A stretch of DNA of 64,000 nucleotides, from positions 6,737,370 through 6,801,369 of the forward strand of contig OX463781.1 in the NCBI GenBank assembly GCA_949825025.1, in the 5' to 3' direction. A model generated the notes under the pieces. The model was not told the DNA's origin, searched no databases, and was given only the letters and a program-made list of their open reading frames with translations. This document shows, piece after piece, positions 27,643 to 41,685 of this stretch; the stretch's first letter is position 1, and each line of letters opens with the position of its first letter. The translations under genes and the position numbers were made by a program. This stretch comes from Siphlonurus alternatus (Eukaryota > Arthropoda > Insecta > Ephemeroptera > Siphlonuridae).

Positions 27643-30600
27643 AAAAAAATAATTTAGTACCAAAAGCTGGAAGTATGAACCTGATCCTCTCTCCAAAAGT
27701 TATATTCCCTCATTTTACGGATTACACTGCCACATATATGAAAGGATTTTCTCAGTAATCTAGTATGTCCGTTTTACTAGTCCCCTATCTTACGTAATAT
27801 TTGATTTATGTATCCCACTTGAATTAATAAATTCTTTTTTTCTCTCCCTTCTATAGCGTTATAGATTTGTGCTGAAAAGTATCCCCCTCATAGATATATG
27901 AGAGTTAATTATGGTTATATATTATATAGTATAATACTTCTAACAACATTGCATTCTTTCTTAAAAGTAAATAAATCTGTCATTTAAAAAGATTCGTTAC
28001 ACTCGCGAAAAACGATAATCTTTAAAGAAAGAATAATTAACGTTTTTCACGTCACTCCACGATGCTATAATAGCAGCTGCTGCGTACACAACTAAAAGAT
28101 GAAGTAGCATATATAGGAGCGCTGTTTCTTTGATCTCCCTGCTCGGAGAATGCTGAGGCGCTGATTGGATTCTGTGAGCCTGCAGTTGCTACTCATGCAA
28201 ACACAAAAATGTCTACAGAAAGGAATCTCATTTGTCTTTTACATTTGCAATAAATACAACTTCAATGCATATTGAAATGCTGCTTGTGAATATTTATTTG
28301 TGAATAATAAATTTTAATAAAAACAAACTTTTATTTACATCGTGAAATTATATTAAAGTTCATTGCACTATTGTTATAAGAAAATTTCACCTAATTTAAT
28401 ATATTATAACTTATTAAAAATATAAGAATAACGATAAATGCAATAATTGGAATATCAATAAAATTATGAGCGCTATCCACGAAAGGGCAACCGCGGTTAA
28501 TAATGCCAACTTATTTTCTTTTTTTATTCATCATTAGAGTACATAATACAGTTTAAGAAAGTCAAAATTTGTATAAATTTTGGCCTCTATGAGCTTTAAA
28601 CTCAATGAAACTTCACGTCAAAACGTGGATAACTTTGTTCGTGAATCGTGACCCAAAATTTATATATATTTTAGCACAAATTATTTTTAATGTTTCTTCT
28701 CTCTATACAAATAACTAATGCAAAACTAAAAGCTTTTGTACAAAAGTTTACGACAAAATTATCATATCAACCAATAAATTAAAAACACAATATATTTCAA
28801 AATCTTTTTATGTAATAAATTTGATGATTTCTATTAATATAAATAAGATATAGCTGCTCAATTAGACACAAATTTAAACACATCAAATTTTTATGAAAGC
28901 AAATGTCATTTTCTATTAAAAATTTCATTGAAATTTACAGCGTATACATCACACTTTGTCATTTATATTTTTGAATAGGAAAAAAAACTGGCTTTTAGAA
29001 AATATAAAAATTTCACACTCAATTTAACATTATATCTATATAAATTTCTTTTGAATAAAAATATATTATACATTTTTTTTTTCTTTCTGATTATATTCTA
29101 AAAGGAATTATGAAATATGATATTTAAAAATAAATATAAAATAATGATATACTATATATTTTTCAATATGTCACACACATATAAAAAAATAAAAACATTA
29201 AAATAAAAAAAAGAGAAAAGAAAGGAGTCATATATAAGTTTAAAAAGTTGATCCTTTTCTATATGATGTGTGCAGCATTTTTAAGGGATGCTGTAAATTA
29301 CAGTACTAACAGATGCCAACAGCAGCAGCAGCAGCAAAATGTGTGCCTCGCCAAACACAGTCAAGGCAAAAAGGAGGAGGGGGGTTAACGTAATACGGAG
29401 TTGATATATGGACTGAAGACCAACACTAATGGCCCTTCTAGTCACACTAGATGCCTGCCAAAATACTCTGACGAAGACTGCGTTAGACACGTCTTCTTAG
29501 AGGAGGTCCTCGCAGCTGTTCCTCTCAATTCAACAACATTTTCTCCTGCTACATGAACCTTGATGACATCTAAATGTCCATCAACACTTTACAGTACTCC
29601 ATCTTATTATACAACAACGATCATGTTTTGTTTTTTTTTACTTTACTTATAAACAATCAATCATTTTATAACACATATATCTTTTTTTTTTGTATCCTGA
29701 TAATATGCAACCTGATTGACTGTTTGTAATTGTGGGTTGCATATATTATATTCTAATATTTCCAGACATTTTTTTTTCTTCTTCTATTTTGAATCTAAAA
29801 GCAATGTTATGATTTTATATATTTTTTCATGTAATGAAGAAAAAAATAATTACAAATAAAACTAAAACTTAATTTATAAATGACAAAATGTAAAAATTAT
29901 AAGTGCTTCTATGTTATATATTTAAAAACATATAAAATACATTTGGTTGTATAGTCAAAGCACATCACTCTGTGTTTCTCTGGAAGTATTTTCTTTGAAG
30001 TGAAGCGACCAAGCGGGGCCGTCAACTTTATTACAAATTACGACGTGGCATAAATATGGCAGGGCATTCAGTTATAATAGCATGCAGAAGCTGCTTGCCG
30101 TACATGGTTAGGACATGGTTACGCCACTCAACATGCAGTTCCAGCAGTCCTCCGCCACCTGCAAGGGTCGCATTTCAGGGAGGTGGGACACAGAGACCTC
30201 ACCTCAAATCATCTCAAGTGAAATGGTCTTAGGTACACAATGCATACAGTAATTTCGAAGAAAAAAAAAACTGAATTATTATTTAATAATTTTTGTTTTT
30301 GATTACTAAGGAAATTGTTTTCCTTTTTACTTTTTCTCTTATTTTATATTCATGTTCGGAAAATAAGCTCACATCTGTATTTGATTCAGGCTTTTTTACA
30401 ACAAATTTTTATATATTTTAAATCATAGTGACAAAAGTTAGCCAAATTTTGCAAAATTTTGATGTTGGATTTGGACGCGTAAGGACAAATATATGTGATG
30501 AAGGAACGTGGAAATCTGTGTGAAAATGGTCGTGCAATTAATTATATCCTAATATTTTCTACTGCTTCCTAAAAACCAAAGATTTCAGGGGGAAATCTTT

Positions 30601-30656
30601 GCTAAAAAACCAATGACGGCAGGTGGATTTGAAGTCAAGACTCTGCTTCGTATTAC
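26880..30656. other. AT-rich DNA; no gene recognised
   Basis: Contains a long (GA)n (listed separately) and islands near 28060-28200, 29290-29530 (AGC repeats) and 30000-30200. A minus-strand frame at 29281-29490 has a run of leucines caused by the AGC repeat and is probably spurious. Confidence 0.6.
27569..27640. repeat. (GA)n microsatellite
   Basis: About 36 uninterrupted GA units. Confidence 0.97.
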
Positions 30657-30749
30657 CTGCCCATGCAGCCTCTCTGGTGTGAGCTACCGGAGTGGTGTTG
30701 TGACGGCCGCGTGGTGCCTCCCGCAGTCTCTGACCCGCGGTGGTGGCAA
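30657..30749 (-). CDS. Exon-like island, minus strand, unknown product
   Basis: The minus strand shows a strong acceptor (TATTTTTTTATAG) next to a GC-rich 93-base block that ends at CAG|GTAATA. Two of the three frames are open throughout. One is rich in H, S and G; the other reads ATTAGQRLREAPRGRHNT and onward, with phase 1 at both ends. A GC-rich block has few stops by chance, so openness alone says little; the splice signals are the main support. No family was recognised. Confidence 0.28.
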
Positions 30750-31098
30750 CTATAAAAAAATATCTTAAGTAGGATAAAAGCTTACACGTCCAATAGATTG
30801 ACAGAGACGTATGTTTTACTAAGAACCCTTTGAGAGCCTACTACATATTATTATAACCATGGTGATGATAAACTCCATTCATTTTTATTATTTATATGAC
30901 GTCACATATATTACGATAATTTTTTAAATAAATCTTACTTTCTATAGTTTATATTATATAATAAAAATGAACGGTTAAATTAGTCAACACAAATAATAAA
31001 AGTTTTTAAACCACAGTTTGATAGTTTGTTGCTTTTGTGATTTTTGCGAGTCATTTGTCGGACAAACAGCAATCGAAGTACATAACATTTATAATTGG

Positions 31099-34000
31099 GT
31101 GAGTATAAAATAAATAAGAAAATATTAATTTTTTTAAAAAAACAATTTCCAAATATAAAATTAATACATTTTCAGGTAAATAGATCATATATATTTATAT
31201 AAAATTTCAAATTATAAAAAATGGTAAAGAAACAGTATCAAAGAAACCGGAAGAGTGTCCAATATCAAAGTCCTAGAGCAAAATTCTCGTTCACCAATGA
31301 ATAAAATTTAATTGTAAAGTTAAAAAAATGTAAAATACAATTTTACAAAAAAAGTAAAAATTATATTTGTTTGTGACTTTTTATAAAATCTTACTTAAAA
31401 TTTCTTTATAGCAATTGGTTGCAAGCCAAAATATATCTTAAATGTATTATAAGAAAAAAGTTGTTAGCTATAGCAAGAAGGGCTGCGTCAAAAAGTATCA
31501 CTGCATGGCGTGCCGCGCGTTGATAGAAAAACAGCTACAAGCAATCTGTACGAATGAAGGGCTGACGTCACTCAAACTTTAAGAGGTGTCAACATTTTAG
31601 AAGTCTTGTTTCCTCACTTGACACGCGCAAATAACAACGTTAAAGTAAGTTCAAACACAAATTTTAGGACGTCACTTAACGAGACGTTTCACTATTGTAA
31701 CTGTTGAGGGATTGTTTGACCGAAATGTTTTTAGTGAGGTTTATGTTTTTAAAAAATACATTTAAATTTGCTTCCTGATAGAGCTAACAAGTTTTGATTT
31801 ACAATTATTACGTCATGATATTTTATTGTGAACTTGAATTGCTCACAGGTTGGTAGCCAATATAATTTATTTCTCTTAAAGTTAGTGAAAAAAAAAGAAA
31901 GGGAACGCAATGGGTGATGTAAATTGTTAGAGAAAAACGAAAGAGTTGGGTGGGTAAAGTAGGCAGGATAAGATATTACATGTTCCTTGCTTGTGACCGC
32001 TACGTAAAACTAGCAAGAAAAGTAGAGAGAGAGAAAAAGATCTTCCATTTACTTTTGAACAGAGAGGAATTGCGTCTGGTAGGAGAGAGGGGGGGGGGGG
32101 CATCACTTGACTGGTCTCCATCGATCACACGGCCACATCACTCAACTTTGGCCTAATACCTCAGGTTCAACTAGCCAACAACAAAAAACACATAAGCTTC
32201 AGATCAGTAGACTTACAGAGAATTCACTTTTACGCTTTGTTGCTTTCTTGTATAAACCGATAGGTGGCAGCAGTAATCAAACAACATTTAACATGCTTTT
32301 TGTAACGCTTCAAATAATTAATTGTTAAAATGAAATATGTTTTAAGTTATTTAAGTGTAATTAAATGTTGTGTCACTTATTGGAGTATTTTAAATAATTT
32401 AAAAAATATTTATATATATAAAAATAAGAGAACATCACAATACAAAATATTGTACAATGTTTGCTTTCTTGATGAAATACTATATTATTATATATACTGG
32501 TGTTATACATTAATTAAATTAAAGCTCTTTCCAGTTATCTACTTCAAAAGAAGTGATTTTCTTATGATCTGAAGGATTCGAAAATCGAAGCGTAACTTCA
32601 ATTTATAATTTATACCTGTGTATGGCAATATTTTTTTCAAAATATTATAAGTTTTATTTTGTTACTTTTTTTTTAGTTTGACCTCTCTGACCTTCATTTA
32701 TGTTGAATTGAATAATTGAATGAGTTTTAAGAATAATATATAGAAAATAACTTGATCTTCAAATCCACTTAAAAAATCTTAGCTATAGCACTAAATTACT
32801 TTAGACCATCAAAAAGTACAAACATATATTTACAAAATGTAGGAAGCGTTTTGATTCAATAAAGAATAGTTTCACAGAAAAATATTTAATAACCCCAATA
32901 ACAATGTTTATAGAAAGTACTCGTACATAGAAACACGTGGCCTGCATGCAGGGGGTGAAGGAACTGGCCTAAGTGTTAAAAGTTGGTGTGGGCAGTCATG
33001 CGGGTTGCGGCGGTGACAGGCGCGATCTCACGCCCGGTGATTGATTGCCACCGCAGCGGCCTCTGATGGATGGATCCCTTCCCATATCCTAACGTAATCT
33101 AACCTCCTCACCGCCTCGTGCAGCATGCTAACTGCTTCAACCCCACGTAGATTCCTCAAGGGACTAGAAAAGTCGACTCAAAAATGTCGACCGACTTCTA
33201 CTTTTTTTTTAACTTCTTATGCATTCTTAAATAGTGAGTAAGTATAAAAAAAAAACTTTATGTGTCACAATAGATTGTAATGAATGTTTTCTTAATTTAT
33301 GTCATGAAATACCTTTTTCTTTTAAAACATGGTATGAAAAGTAATAAAATATTTATTGTCTTTAAAAAAAGGAATCATGAAAGTAAATTGCAGATAATTT
33401 ACGATAGAATTTTGTCACTTTTATTTCTTTCAAGTAAAACATTCCTGTCTGATGCGCTCTGTGCGGTTTTGTGGTTCCCTTGAGTTCTTTGCGTTGCTGC
33501 AATGCAAGTGGTGTTTATATGCATGTGTCAACATGGCTGCTTTAATTGGTTTTTACTCATCGTAAAAATATGTTGACACAAAAACATTGGAGGTCTAAAA
33601 ATACAACTTTCTAAAATAACTTCTGCATCAATAAATTTATACACTGAATCAAAGTGAATAAAAATATCATCATAGTGCAGGGACAGTGAATATTAATTAC
33701 ATGGTGCAGCAAGTTTTGTGCCGTTCCATTCAGTATGACTGCGACTGTACGGATTAGAGAGTCATTATTTTGATTTTGAACATTTTTATCCTTTCCTGCT
33801 GGGATAAATTGAGAATTAAAATTTTGTGATTGTCAGTTATTTGGTTATTCCATCAATTAAAATGTGTTAATTGTTAGTTGATTGTTAATCGTCTTTAAAA
33901 TATTAATATAACCATTACTTATTATATGATAAAACGCAACTTTTGAATCGTAATCATGCTTTAATTGCAGCTGTATGATTGCTAAACAATATTAAGTGAC

Positions 34001-35005
34001 CTCTTTCCTTTAACGAAACAAAAATAAAAGTGTAAATCTCACTGTATTAAGTAGATTAGAAATAAACGATGGATTTTATATCAAATTGTAGAAGTTCACT
34101 TTAAGTAACATTGAAAACACTTCACAGAAGCTCCCTGTAGACAGTTTTGCTGCGCACAAGTCGGTGGGTCGAGCAATACGTTTCATGCCTGCCGCCTAGC
34201 TAGGAGCTGCCAGCTTCTGTTAAGACGCTAGAGGATCATATATTATAAAAAGTGGGGCGATAAATTTGATATGTCAGACCGAAAATACGGTGCATATTTC
34301 ATGTGAAATCCTAGACCGTATGCTTGCTTGCTACTACTACTCTTTCTTTACCGTCCTTGCCTCCTGCCACATTACACCTAGACAGATAATCAATTCATCA
34401 GGCTGACAGTACAGATTGCTGCTGCATAAAAAATTAGACACTCAATTGTTATTACTAAAGGTGGTAGTTGTTTAAGATTAAAATTATGTCTGATTTAAAT
34501 CTATCTACTTTCTTGAATTATGTAATTTTAGCTTCGTGTGATGATTTTGTAATACTGATTTAAGATCTTGATTGTAAATTGAATAAATAGTATCCCTATA
34601 ATTACTTCGTGGGAAATGAAGCTTTCAAGCGATTGTTTTCTAGCTTCATGCATGCAGTGTCATAATATACTGTTTACAGTTTTTTCATGCATATTTTATA
34701 GTTCGTCAAAAAAGCGAAATTGTACTATATAGATTTTTCCGGAAAACTAAAGTTATAGATAACCCAATTGTTATTGCCAATTCTTGCACATATAATATAT
34801 GCTTTAATTAAATATAAAATATTAAGATTGAGGTTGAATTTCTTAATTGGCTGCATGAAAGCTTCCTAAAACTAGTTGGGCCAGTCGAATTCCTCAAAGA
34901 ATCTAGCTAGTTTTTTTTCCCTGGATATGAAAAATTCAAACTAAAAATTAATGGCAGTGACAAATTTAGTTTCTCTTATATAGTCTCTATACCCTATTAA
35001 ATACT
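31099..35005. other. AT-rich DNA; no gene recognised
   Basis: Islands lie near 32940-33170 (CACGTG at 32934, CTGCATGCAG, CpG-rich) and 34140-34400. A G12 run lies at 32089-32100 and a CRE at 31563-31570. A donor-like G|GTGAGT at 31099 follows a 48-base open stretch (31051-31098) with a weak GAG acceptor. Nothing else is supportable. Confidence 0.55.
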
Positions 35006-35019
35006 ATATATGACCTATG
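35006..35019 (+). repeat. SINE target-site duplication, left copy
   Basis: Fourteen bases identical to 35430-35443. The next base differs (G here, A at the other copy). Confidence 0.9.
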
Positions 35020-35429
35020 GAGTGGAAGGTGTGTGGCGCAGTGCGCTTGACCGGGTCTCGTCAGATCACCGAAGTCAAGCAACGCCACGCGTAGTTAGTA
35101 GTTGGATGGGTGACCATTTTCAACAAAAAACACGTTTCCCACCCAGGGGTAAAACGTTGCGCTTTTCCACCATGTGGTTCCCCTGGCTTTGGACCATTGC
35201 ACTTCCGGTTCATTGACAAAAGCTGTAGCGTCCATCCTGGCTGAGGTTTCCACGTTTCCCTCAGCCGCAGGCAAATGCCGGGATGGATTTGCAAGGCCGT
35301 GGCCGCCCCCGTTCCAGAAGAGCCCGCGAAACGCTCAAGTTAGGGTTTCGGAAGGTTCGGGGTTTCAAAGTAGTATGTAATTAGTAAATAAAAGTACCCA
35401 ATAGGGTTTGATTAAAAAATTAAAAAAAA
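35020..35429 (+). mobile_element. 5S-rRNA-derived SINE with 14-bp target duplications
   Basis: The stretch 35052-35115 (GGTCTCGTCAGATCACCGAA, then AAGCAACG, TTAGTA, TTGGATGGGTGACC) matches the conserved 3' half of animal 5S rRNA, including the internal polymerase III promoter region. It is followed by an unrelated GC-rich body, which includes GGCAAATGCCGGGATGG, and by an A-rich tail ending in A9. ATATATGACCTATG occurs directly before (35006-35019) and directly after the tail (35430-35443), a textbook LINE-machinery target duplication. 5S-headed SINEs (SINE3 type) are known from fish, mammals and insects. This copy looks complete. Open frames across it are not genes. Confidence 0.92.
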
Positions 35430-35443
35430 ATATATGACCTATG
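35430..35443 (+). repeat. SINE target-site duplication, right copy
   Basis: Fourteen bases identical to 35006-35019, directly after the A-rich tail. Confidence 0.9.
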
Positions 35444-35941
35444 AAGCAAATTCGTTAAAATTGGTATAGTATTTTTAGTTTTTAGAGCTGTACACATCAA
35501 TTACTTAATAATTGTTACAATTTATGGTAAGTTAGAAGATCGCTTTTTGAATTTCCAAATTTTGTTTGGATATAATATATTACAAAATAACAGCATGCAG
35601 AAATGCAGAACTATATTTAAATATTATATTCATAACATATTCTTAAAAATATAATGATAGCTAATTTAAAAACATCACCTTACGTAACTTATGATATTAT
35701 AAATATAAACGCATATATTTAAGATAATATATTACACTATAGAGAATAATAACATCCATGGTGCACTCTAAAGTATACTTAGTAAATGCCAATTCAGTGA
35801 TACATAGCCTAAATAAAAGTAATGTCATCTATCAACTTTAATCACCTTATACTTCACAATGTATCGTTTAAAAGATTTATGTTGTTAGTGCAAATGTGCG
35901 AAGGTAAGAATATAGTAATAAGGATGGGTCCATATCCCATG

Positions 35942-36015
<74 letters not shown>

Positions 36016-39000
36016 GGAGAGAGAGAGAGAGAGAGTGGGGGGAGTTCTTCTGGCAGGCAGAGTGTAATATGGCAGTGATTAGCGGGTAATATATCGCTGT
36101 AAGACCGCTGTAGGCTGCATTAATTGGCCTCATATGTCGCTGTCATCAGGTGAGAGAAAAAAATTAGTGGCTTACCTTGCTGGTAAGAAGAAAATCTCCT
36201 TCCTATTACAGCTTGCAGACAACGTTGTATATACTTTCAAACTCACACCATTCAAGCAGCTGTTTTTTAATGGGTGTTTAAAAGATATACAGAGAACATA
36301 TAGTCTTAATGACAAGTGTAATTTATTTTAAAAGTCATATAAAATAAATATAATATTTTTTATTAACTTTAAATAACATTTTATATCATTAGTTATATTA
36401 ACTATCATAACATTTCATATTAAATGTTAATATATTATTTATAGTTGTACAAAATTTTATTGTTTATATTTTGTATTTAAAACAATAAAATTATAATTCT
36501 AAAAATTTAATTAATAATTTATACAGTAATGAATTTAATATTTTATAACTAATTCTACTTATTTTTTCATAAAATGCGGAAGAGTTTAAATTAAATTGAT
36601 GCTATTATTGCGATCCATTACATTGACAATTGATATCAACCTTAATAGAATAATTAATAAATAAAAGCAATTTGGGTTACATAGTTTGTGTATACATGGA
36701 GGTATATTAATGTAATTGTTATTAAAATATAAATATAGAGATTTTAGGATTTTACCGATGTAATTGAACATGGGGTGCAGTTAAAATGATGCGGGCCTCG
36801 AAATTCTAAAATTGGCAGTCATCATGAGTTGTTAGAGTAATATTCACATTATTTTTTATCTTGGTGACTGCCCAGTTTTTAATTTTAGGTCCTATATATT
36901 TTTAATGTATATTTTTTACTGCATGGATAATGCCATGATGATAAATAAAAATTAATTTTGATATTTTCTGAAGAAATAATTTATAATCATATATAAGAAC
37001 TTATCTTATTAGTAGTGTTAAAATATAAAACGAACGTGCTTACTTAATACATAGTTTAATGAATTAATGATTATGTAATGCAAGATGTATTGCAATTATA
37101 AATGTAAAAAATCCTTTGTTATTTATGTATATGGTTATAATAGAAATAAATAATTTTGCATTCAAATTGCAGTTTATAAAATAAAATACATTTAAATGTG
37201 GACAAAAATGATATCTATAGACTTAAATATTAAGGGTGATTTTTGTATCGTCGATACATTTATGTCTGTTGAATATCATGCGGTTTAATATTTCATAACA
37301 AAAAATTTTATTGAAAGCTTTAAACATTCAGAAAGTCTATATGATACAAAAGTTACAATTTCATAAATTTTTCCTGTTCTTTTTTTCTGCTACAAGTTAA
37401 GTTCTCGTGTACGTAATATAGTACAGCCCCCATGTAATATTGCATTCGATAAATAACGCAGCTGGGGTGGCCACTGTACCTAACTGCAGTGTTATTACAG
37501 GCGTGTGCTCACGCGTTTGTCTTCCCCGCCTGGACCCCTTGGGCTACGGAGACTGAATGCAAAACTTCGATTATCTCAAATCTAAAACCATTCATGGACT
37601 TTATAGTTACATAGACATAACAAAATAAGCCAACTTATATCAATTCATATTTTAAAATACAATATAATATTTTATATACATTTTTTATATAGATTCTATA
37701 CATTATTAATAATGTAGCTATCTTGGTAGGTTTATGTCAAAATAACTTACTTGATTCAGAATATTGACTGAAGTGACTAAATTAAAAAAAATAACATTAA
37801 GTATCCTCGGAAAGCTGAAAAAATAAAGAAATAAAAAAGTAATTTTAAAGCTTTATTGGTAAAATTGTAATTTTAATTCACTTGAAAGACATTTAATTAA
37901 TTTAACATTAAAAAATATGGTATCACTGCAAATAAGAAGTTTCAAAGACCGCTAAAAATTCTTAGTTGTTTTTCATTAAAATTAAAAATGTGATTATAAT
38001 ATGATTATATACATAACATATCAAACATATTTAATAAAATTGCAAAATCTATTTTAAAATAGTGACATTTTTATAAAAAAAAATTATGTAAATTTTATAA
38101 TATTAATTCGATATCTTTAATCGATTTTATACTCTCGATTTATTGGAGTGACAGTCAACTTAGGTGAAGTGTCTCACTCGCTACAATGTTATTATTGTGT
38201 GCAGCTTGACACCTTTTTCAACCCTCCCGTCAACTTAAGAATACAAGACCCACCCCTCCTGTATGGACACATCTCTTGCTGGTCTCGGATATAAAGAAGA
38301 CATCTCGCGGAGAATGATATAGTGGGTAGGTAATCACGCAGCCCATTGTTGCAGTATAAGAATGAAAAAAGCATTGTCATTGTTGAGAATACCTTCAAGT
38401 ATAGCTCTCATTAGAATCCTCCTTTGCTTTGTGCTGATGTCTGAGACGCACACATAAATATCACAACAGCCGCAGTTCCATGGCAACGTGTTGTGAGAAA
38501 CCAAGTAGATTTTTACCTTGTCAAGCACAAGTACAGTAATTACCATGATTTTCATACGAAATTTGATTCAAACTTATCATATAACAAGATAAATATACTC
38601 AGAAGTTAAAGGATTCTCGTGGCAATTAACCTTTTTTTGAAAAAAAATATAATACAGAAGATATATAATTTTTCAGCGTACCCTTTGTACAACCAAAAAA
38701 AAATTATTTTGTCATAATTTTATGTTTTATAATTTTATAATTTTATGCCATTGATGCTTTCAGTTGAAATTATTGGGGGGGGGACATATACATGACCAAA
38801 ACGTGTCAATTGCCCTAAAATGCAAACCAATCAAAACTTATTTAATCAATTTCGTCCTTTAGAAAAATTCTACCTCCATAGAGAAAATGTATATATTTAC
38901 TGTGATGTGTATTATAGTAAATAAAATGTTAAAATATTAAATGAAAAACATTTTGCTCTCGCCATCAATTATTGATATTGTTAAAAAAATTATTTACAGA

Positions 39001-39843
39001 CAATAACAATAAAATTACAAATTATGATTCACAGTTACTCTCACTGAACACAATCGTTATGTACTTGCATCAAACCCACATACGAGATACAATATTTCAT
39101 AACATTTTAATTATAAAATAAATTAATTTATGACATTATTCAATAACTCCAATGTTGATTAATTTTGATGCACACAAAGTTTGAGTAATATTAATGAGCT
39201 GGAAGCTGCTCTCCTCACGCACATGTGTATATAAAACATACCAGTGGCTATGTAGGGGCTTCTAGTGGCACATTAATCTCGCTTAATTCTTATCCACAAT
39301 CAGACGTCGGAGAGGTTGCAAACTGTTCGACCTTACAGGAGCTTGTCTACATTACCTAGTCTAGTTAAATGTAACATGTGTGAAAGAAGGGGACACCAGC
39401 ATAATGTATAATCCAAGGTAATTATAAAATAAAAGGTTTGATTGTGCCACTGAAAATATTAAAATTATAAAGAATATTGACTAATGTACTCTTTTAATTA
39501 AATTTAAAATTTTGTTTGATCATGTAACATTTTTTTTTCTTTTATTGGAAGTCATAATTAACTAGAGAATTTTTTTGTATGATATTTCAGCTAGTGAAAA
39601 AATATTCAACATAATTAAAGATTTGAAAATGAGTTATATAAGACAAATAACAAAATAGCTTATGAATCAAATATTAATTGAACATATTAATTATAAATAA
39701 TAAATTTTCAAGATGGAATGTACCAATAAAATGTCAAATGTGTGACAACTAAACTCGGAAAACTTTGATTTAAATTGATTATTTCCTTATACGACTATAC
39801 TTGAAATTGTCTCCCCATATACAAAGAGTAGTTTCTCAGTAAC
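35444..39843. other. AT-rich DNA; no gene recognised
   Basis: Contains an (AG)n and islands near 36060-36140, 37480-37560, 38200-38300 and 39200-39360. The minus-strand frames at 38192-38555 lack good splice support. A (G)n run lies near 38775. Confidence 0.55.
35945..36035. repeat. (AG)n microsatellite, interrupted
   Basis: About 45 AG units with one small interruption near 36010-36017. Open frames on both strands (RE repeats, LS repeats) are artefacts of this repeat. Confidence 0.97.
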
Positions 39844-40061
39844 CTTGTTCTGTTTACACCCCATAACATTCTCGCAAATAAAGTGTATGGTCGAGTCACA
39901 TTCTTCCAGTGGCGCATCATGGAGGCCCAAACTGTTGGCACACTCTTGGCGGTGGCTGCGGTGCTGGAAATTTATCACTCCAGGAACAATATATCTTCCA
40001 GTCGAGTTGAAAGTGTCGCTACCACCACGATTTGTGACCTCTACTCCAGTAGCTAACTTGC
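39844..40061 (-). CDS. Exon-like segment, minus strand; C-type-lectin-like ending (tentative)
   Basis: The minus strand has an acceptor TTTTTGACAG, 218 bases open in one frame and a donor AAG|GTTACT. The predicted 72 or so residues hold four cysteines and, near the end, CDSTIHFICE. The H-F-I-C-E signature closes many C-type lectin domains, usually as W-x-D-x-x-C followed by F-I-C-E. Here the preceding L-H-D-A-P-L-E-E-C has three extra residues before the cysteine, and the other lectin hallmarks (WIG, EPN/QPD) are not visible, so the assignment is weak. The exon has phase 1 at its start and phase 0 at its end. No neighbouring exon could be linked. A plus-strand frame of similar length runs through the same place. 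Confidence 0.32.
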
Positions 40062-41685
40062 CTGTCAAAAACTTTAATTTTGATTTATATTTAGATAGTG
40101 TAACCACTAAAATTTAATTGATCAATCTATTACAGTAAATGTCTTTGATAATTATATCAACAAATTAATTTAAGGGGAATGAAAAATAAATTAAATGAGA
40201 AGTTAATAAATTTGATGGATTCGAGAAATTTTAAATAGTTTATAAAATTTTAAAATTACAAATGATTTAAAACAATAATAAAATCATATTACATTGCGAT
40301 TATAAAAAACGAAGCATAAATATCTCTTGTTTAAAAAAAAAATAAAGAAAAAACGTTATTGAAAAAGTGAACCAATTTAGGGTAAAAATCCCCCTAACAA
40401 AACATAGACTACTTTTTTTTTTGACAGGGCTTGAAAATTTATTAATAATGTTTTTTTATAACAATTTACGTTAATCTTTATAGTGTTCCATTTTTCATGT
40501 TTGTCAGTGTAGATAACGATAAAGCAAGTTAGTTTCCCTCCCACTGAACTGCGTACACTCACACCCGGAGAAATTAACTGCCCTTAGGGGAATAATAATT
40601 GATGGTACTGACAAAATAGACGAGCAAACCACCAAACATAAAGCTGGCAGCTGCAAGCAAAATCTGCACTTTGGGAAACTACCGGGGGAGGGGAAAAGTC
40701 AATAAATGACACCAAAGCTTTAACAAATCAATTTCACTCCATTGATTTTTTCCAATCATTACCTCGCTATTCATAAATTATTCAATTTCCAGTTTCTATG
40801 ATAGTAAATTTATTTTATATATAATTTATGGAATATAAGTCATTGTGGTGTAAATGCAGCAAATTCGTATTCAATTTAATTATTAACTCATATATTTAAT
40901 AATTGTTAAATTATCTGCTTGTTAATTAACTCAATATTTTTTACAAAAGTATTAATGCAAGCTGTTCCTTTTATAGAAGTTAAAAAGTATTAGTAGGTCT
41001 CATGCACGTACCATCAAATTTCCCTCAAAAAATTGCGATATAATTTGATAAAATTTTATAATAATTATGCTGTGTACAGTACATAGTAGCGATATTATTA
41101 TTTTATATAGTAATTTATTATTACCAAATTTTAATTTTCAGCTTATCAAGTAAAGTTATCTTTACAGCAAATCCATTTGAACTATTTACATAAATTGAAA
41201 ATAAAGAAATCTCTTTAATTATGTTTTAACGCACATGATTTAATATTATATATAATATCTCAGTCCAGTGTCTCCAATAATGTTGATGGTTAGGTTAGCT
41301 CAAACTGTCACTACTATTTCTATAAATCTCCTTCGATATTTTTTTGCTCAAACTCTGTAAAAAGAAATGCGAAGTCGTAAAGGAGAACGAAGTGGGTGCA
41401 GATTAATGGCCGAACAAATGCGGTGCGACATATAAGTCAAATCAGTGGCGAGCCATGAAGGGGTAAATCGGATTTGACGGAAGGAACGTGTCAGTATGGA
41501 CTAACAGGCCTACATTTTGTACCCGGAAAACAAGTTAGACAAAAATAGGGTGCAAAATATTATTGATAAGTAAAAGATTTAAAAATATTCACAATCATAG
41601 AACTGTACGTTGTTATAGAAGCAAACTACTTTATCGAATTCTACAGTTTCATCATTTTTTCCCCCTACAACTGAGCCCATTTTTA
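40062..41685. other. AT-rich DNA; no gene recognised
   Basis: A small island lies near 40540-40700 and another at 41380-41480. The rest is A/T-rich and featureless. Confidence 0.6.

Noticed and set aside
29281..29490. Possible signal peptide (leucine run) on the minus strand
   Set aside because: The leucines come from an AGC microsatellite; no supporting promoter or donor.
35010..35380. Four overlapping 68-77-codon frames
   Set aside because: All lie in the SINE, whose higher G+C makes stops rare.
35822..36133. RE-repeat and LS-repeat proteins on opposite strands
   Set aside because: Translations of the (AG)n microsatellite.
38192..38555. Two minus-strand frames of 68 and 73 codons
   Set aside because: Splice candidates lack pyrimidine tracts; the frames are likely chance in an island.
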